This document shows, piece by piece, positions 14,184 through 19,111 of a stretch of DNA of 19,111 bases; within the stretch, counting starts at the first letter, position 1, and every line of letters begins with the position of its first letter. The notes beneath the pieces are model-generated. The model did no database searches. It was given only the letters and a program-made list of their open reading frames with translations, and was not told the DNA's origin. The position numbers were made by a program, and so were the translations under genes. The DNA comes from Bacillota bacterium (GTDB lineage Bacteria > Bacillota > Clostridia > Christensenellales > CAG-138): assembly GCA_023451115.1 (NCBI GenBank), contig JAEXFV010000099.1, forward strand, positions 1 to 19,111, read 5' to 3'.

Positions 14184-15424
14184 CGTTCCTCGCCTCCTTT
14201 CCGGTATAAATACCCTAAGGTTTCCCGGGTTGCTACCATGCCCTTGGGAAGGGAGGCGTGCTCGGGAATTTCCATATCGCACCCAATTAGCGTAATGTCG
14301 CCGGTGAGGCTGTTGTCGATATGGGAGCCGGGGGAGAGGGCGTCCCCTACGATGGCGTTTTCCCCGATGACAGCCCGCTCATCCACAATGGCCTTATATA
14401 CCCTGGCGCCTTTTTTAACCCTTGAGCCTGGCATGATCACGCTGTCTACCACCAAAGCCCCTTCCTCCACGGTTGCGCCGGCAAACAGGATAGAGTGGTA
14501 TACTGTGCCGCCTACCTCGCAGCCCTCCGTTACCAAGCTGCACCGCACGTCCGCTGTAGGGCTTACAGAATGGGGAGGCATCACCGGGTTGCGGCTGTAG
14601 ATACGCCAGGATGGGTCATACAGGTCCAGCTTGGGCGGATCCTCCAGCAAATCCATGTTGGCTTCCCAAAGGGATCCAATGGTTCCCACATCCTTCCAAT
14701 AACCGGAAAACGCATAGGCGAACAGCCGCTCGCCATTTTGCAGCATGGCGGGGATAATGTCGTGCCCAAAGTCGTTGGTGGAAGCGGGATCCGCCGCATC
14801 CCGCTGCATATATTCCTTGAGAAGCGCCCAGTTAAAAATGTAAATACCCATGGAGGCCTTATTGCTTTTGGGTTCTTTGGGCTTTTCCACAAAAGCGGTA
14901 ATCCGGCCTTCCTCATTTGTTTCCATGATGCCGAAACGGTGTGCTTCCGTCATAGGCACCTGGATAACGGCAATGGTAGCGTCTGCCTGCCGGGAAATGT
15001 GCTCCTGCAACATGGCGGCATAATCCATTTTATAGATATGGTCGCCAGACAGGATCAGCACATACTGGGGAGAAAATTGGTCAACAAAAGGCTGATTCTG
15101 GTAAATGGCGTTGGCTGTGCCGGAATACCACTGGCCGCTTTTTCCCTTTACATAAGGGGGCAGCACATATACGCCGCCGGAGTTGCGGTCCAAATCCCAG
15201 TGTTGGCCGTTGCCGATGTAGGAGTTGAGTTCCAGCGGCTGATACTGTGTCAGCACGCCTACGGTATCAATGTCCGAATTGACGCAGTTGGAAAGCGGGA
15301 AGTCGATAATACGATATTTCCCTCCAAATGGCACGGCAGGCTTTGCCATGTTGGAGGTCAGGATACCCAGGCGGCTGCCCTGCCCTCCCGCCAACAGCAT
15401 GGCCACAATTTTCTTTTTCCTCAA
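14180..15424 (-). CDS. glgC: Glucose-1-phosphate adenylyltransferase (ADP-glucose pyrophosphorylase, catalytic subunit)
   Basis: Makes ADP-glucose from ATP and glucose-1-phosphate, the committed step of glycogen synthesis. Motifs: the nucleotide loop AGGQGSRLGILT at about 12-23, KPAVPFGGKYRIIDFPLSN, GTANAIYQN, LSGDHIYKMDY, the sugar-phosphate region FVEKPKEPKSNKASMGIYIF, and a C-terminal left-handed beta-helix. I favour the TTG start at 15424 (MRKKKIVAMLLAGGQG), which matches the family N-terminus and has AGGGG 10 bases upstream. A GTG at 15433 would add three residues but sits almost on top of that site. A tandem 69-bp repeat separates it from glgB. The product is about 414 residues, slightly longer than many Firmicutes GlgC proteins. 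Confidence 0.95.
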   Translation of the reverse strand: MRKKKIVAMLLAGGQGSRLGILTSNMAKPAVPFGGKYRIIDFPLSNCVNSDIDTVGVLTQYQPLELNSYIGNGQHWDLDRNSGGVYVLPPYVKGKSGQWYSGTANAIYQNQPFVDQFSPQYVLILSGDHIYKMDYAAMLQEHISRQADATIAVIQVPMTEAHRFGIMETNEEGRITAFVEKPKEPKSNKASMGIYIFNWALLKEYMQRDAADPASTNDFGHDIIPAMLQNGERLFAYAFSGYWKDVGTIGSLWEANMDLLEDPPKLDLYDPSWRIYSRNPVMPPHSVSPTADVRCSLVTEGCEVGGTVYHSILFAGATVEEGALVVDSVIMPGSRVKKGARVYKAIVDERAVIGENAIVGDALSPGSHIDNSLTGDITLIGCDMEIPEHASLPKGMVATRETLGYLYRKGGEER

Positions 15425-15447
15425 GAATGACACACCCCTTTTCCGTT

Positions 15448-15585
15448 CCTCCCCCGAACCCCTAAGGCTTCGGGGATTTCAATATGGAGCAATGGCAAAG
15501 CCTACGCTTTGACCACCCTCCCCCGAACCCCTAAGGCTTCGGGGATTTCACTAAGGAGCAATGTCAAAGCTTGCGCTTTGACCAC
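15448..15585. repeat. Tandem 69-bp structured repeat, two copies, between glgB and glgC
   Basis: Copy 1 is 15448-15516 and copy 2 is 15517-15585, directly adjacent and equal in length, differing at five positions by my count. Each holds two hairpins: CCCCGAA/TTCGGGG (15452-15475 and 15521-15544) and CAAAGC/GCTTTG (15496-15511 and 15565-15580). Nearly all changes fall in loops or linkers, and one extends a stem. The array begins two bases after the glgB stop and ends about 20 bases before the glgC start, filling the intergenic space. It could be a dispersed repeat family, an attenuator, or an RNA-processing or stability element. Confidence 0.9.
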
Positions 15586-15586
15586 C

Positions 15587-17488
15587 TTACATCGCTTTTA
15601 TTTGTGGGGCCAGCTCAGCGTCCTCTACCAGGAAGAAGGCTGCACCCAATGGCGGCAGCCGCAGGGAAACAAACTGGGGCTGGCCATTGACCTCTCCGGG
15701 CTGGGACATCAGCCCAGCATTATGCCACTCCCCTGTGCCGCCATAGGCTACGTCGTCGGAGCTCAAAAGCTCTGTTAACCGGCTGGGGGCGGGGAGACCC
15801 ATGCGGTAGTTTTCCCAAGGAACTGGCGTGAAGTTGAAGGCGCACAGCAGCGTTTCTTCCTCCCCTTTGCGTAAAAACCCCGCAATGGAGTGAACATTGT
15901 CGTCCACTGCCGTCCAGGAAAACCCTTCCCAGGATTTATCACAGGCATACAGCGCCGGATGGGTTTGATAAAAACGATTCAGCGCCTGCACAAAATCTTT
16001 CAAGCCTCTGTGGGCAGGGTAATCCAGCAACAGCCAATCCAGCCCCTGGTCATACCGCCACTCGATAAACTGGCCAAACTCATTGCCCATGAAGTTCAGT
16101 TTTTTACCCGGGTGGGCATATTGATAGGCATAAGTGAGCCTTGCCTGGGCGAATTTGCGCCAATAGTCCCCGGGCATTTTATCCAGCATAGAATGCTTGC
16201 CGTGCACCACTTCATCGTGTGAAAACGGCAATATAAAGTTTTCGCTGAAAGCATAGTACAGGGAAAATGTCAGCTTGTCATGGTGCCACTTTCGATATAC
16301 GGGATCCATGGACATGTAGGTGAGCATATCGTTCATCCAGCCCATGTTCCATTTGAAATGAAAGCCCAGGCCGCCATCTTCCGGCGGGGCGGTCACCAGA
16401 GGAAAAGCAGTGCTTTCCTCTGCGATCAAAAGCCGGTGGGGCAGCTCGCTTCCTACTCGGTGAGACAGTTTGCGCAAAAAAGAGATGGCGTCCAGGTTTT
16501 CCCGGCCTCCATACTGGTTGGCGCACCACTGGCCATCTTCTTTGCCATAGTCCAGATATAGCATGCAGCTTACCGCATCTACCCTGAGTCCATCGATATG
16601 AAATTCTTTGAGCCAATAGAACGCGCTGGAGAGCAAAAAACTCTGCACCTGGGTGCGGCCAAAGTCGAACAGCATGGTGCCCCATTGCGGCTGCTCCCCC
16701 CTGCGGGGATCCGGGTGTTCATAAATGGGCGTTCCGTCAAACATGCGCAACCCCTGGGCATCCCGGGGGAAATGGGCGGGCACCCAGTCCAGCAATACCC
16801 CTAAGCCTTTTTGGTGGGCGCAATCTACAAAATATTGAAAATCTTCCGGGCTACCATAGCGGGGGGTTACGCTGAAATAGCCAGTTACCTGGTATCCCCA
16901 GCTCATATCCAGCGGGTGTTCCAGAACCGGCAGCAACTCAATGTGGGTGTATCCCATATCGGCTGCATATTCCACCAGCTGCTGCGCCAATTCCCGGTAA
17001 GTCAGGCCTGCCTTCCAGGAGCCGGGATGTACTTCATAAATGCTCATGGGGCGGGTAAAGGGATCGGGATGCTGGGAAAGGCCCGCATAATACTCCGCAT
17101 CTTCCCATTCACGCTGGGGAATGCCCCATACCACAGAGGCGGTGCCAGGGCGCAGCTCGCTGTATACCGCATAAGGATCCGCCTTATAGGCCATGCCCCC
17201 ATCGGGCTGCACAATGGCGTATTTGTACAGATCCCCGCGCTTGGCAGTATCCACATGCGCCTGCCATACCCCAGTGCTTCCCACCGGGTGCATGGGGTGA
17301 ACGTAGGAGTTCCACTCGTTAAAGGTGCCAATGACACTAACGGCTCTGGCGTTGGGCGCCCACACGGAAAACCGCCATAAGGTTTTCCCATCCCGCTGTA
17401 CCGGGTGCGCCCCCAGGCTTTGATAGGCTACGGCGCTGTTGCCTTCGTTGAAGTAATAGAGTTCCGTATCGCTGAGATAATATCCCAT
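15587..17488 (-). CDS. glgB: 1,4-alpha-glucan branching enzyme
   Basis: Introduces alpha-1,6 branches into glycogen (GH13 family, 633 residues). An N-terminal CBM48 module (about 35-115; FSVWAPNARAVSVIGTFNEW) precedes the (beta/alpha)8 catalytic barrel. The nucleophile is D304 in DGLRVDAVSCML, the acid/base E357 in LIAEES, and H424/D425 lie in FSHDEVVHGK. A C-terminal beta-sheet domain ends the protein. ATG 17488 is preceded by GAGGAGG at 9 bases and gives the usual MGYYLSDTE-like start; the frame stays open upstream to a TTG at 17533 without a site. It is the first gene of the glycogen operon, before glgC, glgD and glgA. Confidence 0.96.
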   Translation of the reverse strand: MGYYLSDTELYYFNEGNSAVAYQSLGAHPVQRDGKTLWRFSVWAPNARAVSVIGTFNEWNSYVHPMHPVGSTGVWQAHVDTAKRGDLYKYAIVQPDGGMAYKADPYAVYSELRPGTASVVWGIPQREWEDAEYYAGLSQHPDPFTRPMSIYEVHPGSWKAGLTYRELAQQLVEYAADMGYTHIELLPVLEHPLDMSWGYQVTGYFSVTPRYGSPEDFQYFVDCAHQKGLGVLLDWVPAHFPRDAQGLRMFDGTPIYEHPDPRRGEQPQWGTMLFDFGRTQVQSFLLSSAFYWLKEFHIDGLRVDAVSCMLYLDYGKEDGQWCANQYGGRENLDAISFLRKLSHRVGSELPHRLLIAEESTAFPLVTAPPEDGGLGFHFKWNMGWMNDMLTYMSMDPVYRKWHHDKLTFSLYYAFSENFILPFSHDEVVHGKHSMLDKMPGDYWRKFAQARLTYAYQYAHPGKKLNFMGNEFGQFIEWRYDQGLDWLLLDYPAHRGLKDFVQALNRFYQTHPALYACDKSWEGFSWTAVDDNVHSIAGFLRKGEEETLLCAFNFTPVPWENYRMGLPAPSRLTELLSSDDVAYGGTGEWHNAGLMSQPGEVNGQPQFVSLRLPPLGAAFFLVEDAELAPQIKAM

Positions 17489-17569
17489 GATTTGCGCCTC
17501 CTCAGGCCCCAAAGGCCGCCAGGGAACCCCCAAAACACCCTTGTTGCAGCATTGCAGGCCCTTTTCCTT

Positions 17570-17598
17570 ATGATACCATTATTTTGCCGGGATGGAAA
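17570..17598 (-). promoter_or_regulatory. Candidate sigma-A promoter of the glycogen operon
   Basis: On the minus strand TTTCCA (17598-17593) and TATCAT (17575-17570) are 17 bases apart, matching four and five of six consensus positions. It lies about 80 bases upstream of the glgB start and downstream of the typA terminator, which is the right place for the operon promoter. Confidence 0.5.
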
Positions 17599-17633
17599 TA
17601 CTTTATGCCCGCCGGGGAGGAAAGCGCCGAAAT

Positions 17634-17667
17634 GAAAACGGCCGGATAGTCATAGACGATCCGGCCG
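17634..17667 (-). terminator. Rho-independent terminator of typA
   Basis: On the minus strand CGGCCGGAT (17667-17659) pairs with ATCCGGCCG (17647-17639) across an 11-base loop and is followed by TTTTCATTT. It lies 34 bases after the typA stop and separates typA from the glycogen operon. Confidence 0.85.
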
Positions 17668-17700
17668 CACCAAGTGCAAATATTCATATCAAAACGGATA

Positions 17701-19111
17701 TTAGGCCTCTCGGGAGGCTTTTTTCATACGCATTTCTTTGTTCAGGACTTTTTTGCGCATGCGGATGTTCAAAGGCGTAACCTCTACCAGCTCGTCATCT
17801 GCAATAAACTCCAGGCATTGTTCCAGCGTCAGCGCGGTATAAGGCGTGAGGCGCAGCGCCTCATCAGAGCCGGAAGCGCGCATGTTGGTAACATGCTTCT
17901 TTTTGCACACGTTTACTACGATATCGTCAGGCTTGGCGTTTTCTCCTACTACCTGGCCCTCGTATACCGGCACCCCAGGCCCTACGAACAGACGCCCGCG
18001 CTCCTGGGTGTTGAACAGGCCGTAGGTAGAGGTGTCGCCGGTTTCATGAGCTACCAGGCTGCCCCGGGTGCGCTCCTCGATTTCCCCCTTGTATTCCTCA
18101 TACCCGTGGAAAATATGGCTCATCACCCCATTGCCCCGGGTATCCGTCAGCAGCTCGCTGCGGTATCCCATCAGTCCCCTGGCAGGGATTAAGAACATCA
18201 GCCGGGTACCTTCCTCCCCTGCATGCATGTCCACCAGCTCCGCCTTGCGGGAACCCAGCTTCTCCATCACGGCGCCCACAAATTCCTGGGGCACGTCAAC
18301 GGTAAGCTCCTCAATGGGCTCCAGCAGCTTGCCCTTTGCATCCTGCTTAAAAATGACTTTGGGGCGGCTTACCGCAAACTCATAGCCTTGACGCCGCATG
18401 GTTTCAATGAGGATGGAAAGATGCAGCTCGCCCCGGCCCGACACCTTGAAGGTGTCCGTGGAGTCGGTTTCTTCCACCCGCATGGAAACGTTGGTTTGCA
18501 CCTCTTTAAACAGCCTGTCCCGTAGGTTGCGGGAGGTGACATACTTGCCTTCCCGGCCTGCAAAAGGGCTGTCATTCACCAGGAAATTCATGGACACGGT
18601 GGGCTCGTCAATGTGGACAAAAGGAAGAGGTTCCACACAGGCAGGGTCGCAGGCCGTCTGGCCAATGGACAACCCCTCTACACCCGCCACCGCTACAATA
18701 TCGCCTACGGTAGCCTGCTCCACTTCCGTGCGCCTGAGCCCCTCGAAGCGGTACAGCCGGGTAAGCTTGACTGGGAGCTCTTTGTGCTCCATGCCGCCGC
18801 AAAGCATCACGGGCATGTTGCGCATGGCGGTGCCCCGTACGATGCGGCCTACCCCGATGCGTCCCACATAATCGTCATAATCGATGGTGGAAAACAGGAT
18901 CTGCAGGGGGCCTTCGCTGTCCCCTTCCGGTGCGGGGATGGTGGAAAGAATGGTATCGAATAAAGGCTGCATGTCCGTGCCCAAGTGATCCGGGTCCAGG
19001 CCTGCGTATCCATCCCGGGCGGAGGCATATACCACCGGGAAGTCCAACTGCTCCGCGCTGGCGCCCAAGTCCATAAACAGCTCTAGGGTTTCATCCACCA
19101 CTTCCAGCGGC
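17701..19111 (-). CDS. typA: Ribosome-associated GTPase TypA/BipA (N-terminus outside the window)
   Basis: A translational GTPase of the EF-G superfamily that binds the ribosome and helps subunit assembly and stress adaptation. The visible 470 residues start in the last part of the GTPase domain: EVVDETLELFMDLGA, then the G5 element YASARDGYA. Domain II follows (IDYDDYVGRIGVGRIVRG), then domain III and the EF-G-like domain V (SGRGELHLSILIETMRR, then PARGLMGYRSELLTDTRG). The TypA-specific C-terminal domain ends with PLNIRMRKKVLNKEMRMKK. The family is about 610 residues, so about 140 N-terminal residues, including the P-loop, lie beyond position 19111. The frame is open to the window edge with conserved sequence, so the GTG at 19101 is not the real start. 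Confidence 0.96.
   Translation of the reverse strand, partial: PLEVVDETLELFMDLGASAEQLDFPVVYASARDGYAGLDPDHLGTDMQPLFDTILSTIPAPEGDSEGPLQILFSTIDYDDYVGRIGVGRIVRGTAMRNMPVMLCGGMEHKELPVKLTRLYRFEGLRRTEVEQATVGDIVAVAGVEGLSIGQTACDPACVEPLPFVHIDEPTVSMNFLVNDSPFAGREGKYVTSRNLRDRLFKEVQTNVSMRVEETDSTDTFKVSGRGELHLSILIETMRRQGYEFAVSRPKVIFKQDAKGKLLEPIEELTVDVPQEFVGAVMEKLGSRKAELVDMHAGEEGTRLMFLIPARGLMGYRSELLTDTRGNGVMSHIFHGYEEYKGEIEERTRGSLVAHETGDTSTYGLFNTQERGRLFVGPGVPVYEGQVVGENAKPDDIVVNVCKKKHVTNMRASGSDEALRLTPYTALTLEQCLEFIADDELVEVTPLNIRMRKKVLNKEMRMKKASREA

Noticed and set aside
13524..14600. 358-codon open frame on the plus strand
   Set aside because: It runs antisense to glgD and the end of glgC, has no ribosome binding site, and its translation resembles no family. 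It is a by-product of GC-rich codon use in the real genes.
15448..15585. Reading the two-copy repeat as a CRISPR array
   Set aside because: The units are directly adjacent with no unique spacers and differ internally.

Overview
The window looks like chromosomal DNA of a fairly GC-rich Gram-positive anaerobe of the class Clostridia. Support for this: a tRNA-sensing T-box leader, a split glycine-decarboxylase-type gene pair (PA/PB), the paired GlgC/GlgD arrangement typical of Firmicutes, lipobox-bearing lipoproteins, a stand-alone A-type flavodiiron protein (an oxygen/NO detoxification enzyme of anaerobes), and AGGAGG-type ribosome binding sites with several GTG and TTG starts. The order or family cannot be fixed from the sequence alone. 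No tRNA, rRNA, CRISPR array, insertion sequence, integrase or phage gene was seen.

Layout. Positions 1-2578 (minus strand) hold a CUT1-type sugar ABC importer in the order binding lipoprotein, permease, permease (the last cut by the window edge). Its upstream region, 2579-3011, is shared with the divergent plus-strand pair at 3012-5365. That pair is related to glycine decarboxylase subunits 1 and 2, but its catalytic motifs are missing. A bidirectional terminator follows, then a 55-residue ORF on the minus strand (5429-5596). Positions 5899-7806 carry a consensus sigma-A promoter, a T-box leader whose best-supported specifier is UAC (tyrosine), and a tyrosine phenol-lyase-like enzyme. Positions 7995-10271 are a short plus-strand operon: flavodiiron protein, unknown lipoprotein, DUF4186 protein. 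Positions 10363-17488 (minus strand) are the glycogen operon glgB-glgC-glgD-glgA followed by a PAP2-family membrane phosphatase. Positions 17701-19111 are typA/bipA, whose N-terminus lies outside the window.

How the genes work together. GlgC/GlgD make ADP-glucose, GlgA elongates the glucan and GlgB branches it, so the operon is a complete storage-polysaccharide synthesis unit. The sugar importer could feed it, but nothing in the sequence links the two. The flavodiiron operon fits oxidative or nitrosative defence.

The two most unusual items are (a) the GcvPA/GcvPB-like pair at 3012-5365, which keeps the family fold signature while losing the PLP lysine, the PLP aspartate and histidine, the glycine-rich loop and about 130 C-terminal residues, and (b) a starvation-type tyrosine T-box in front of an enzyme whose textbook reaction destroys tyrosine. 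A tandem 69-bp structured repeat between glgB and glgC and a lysine-rich tail on GlgA are secondary oddities.
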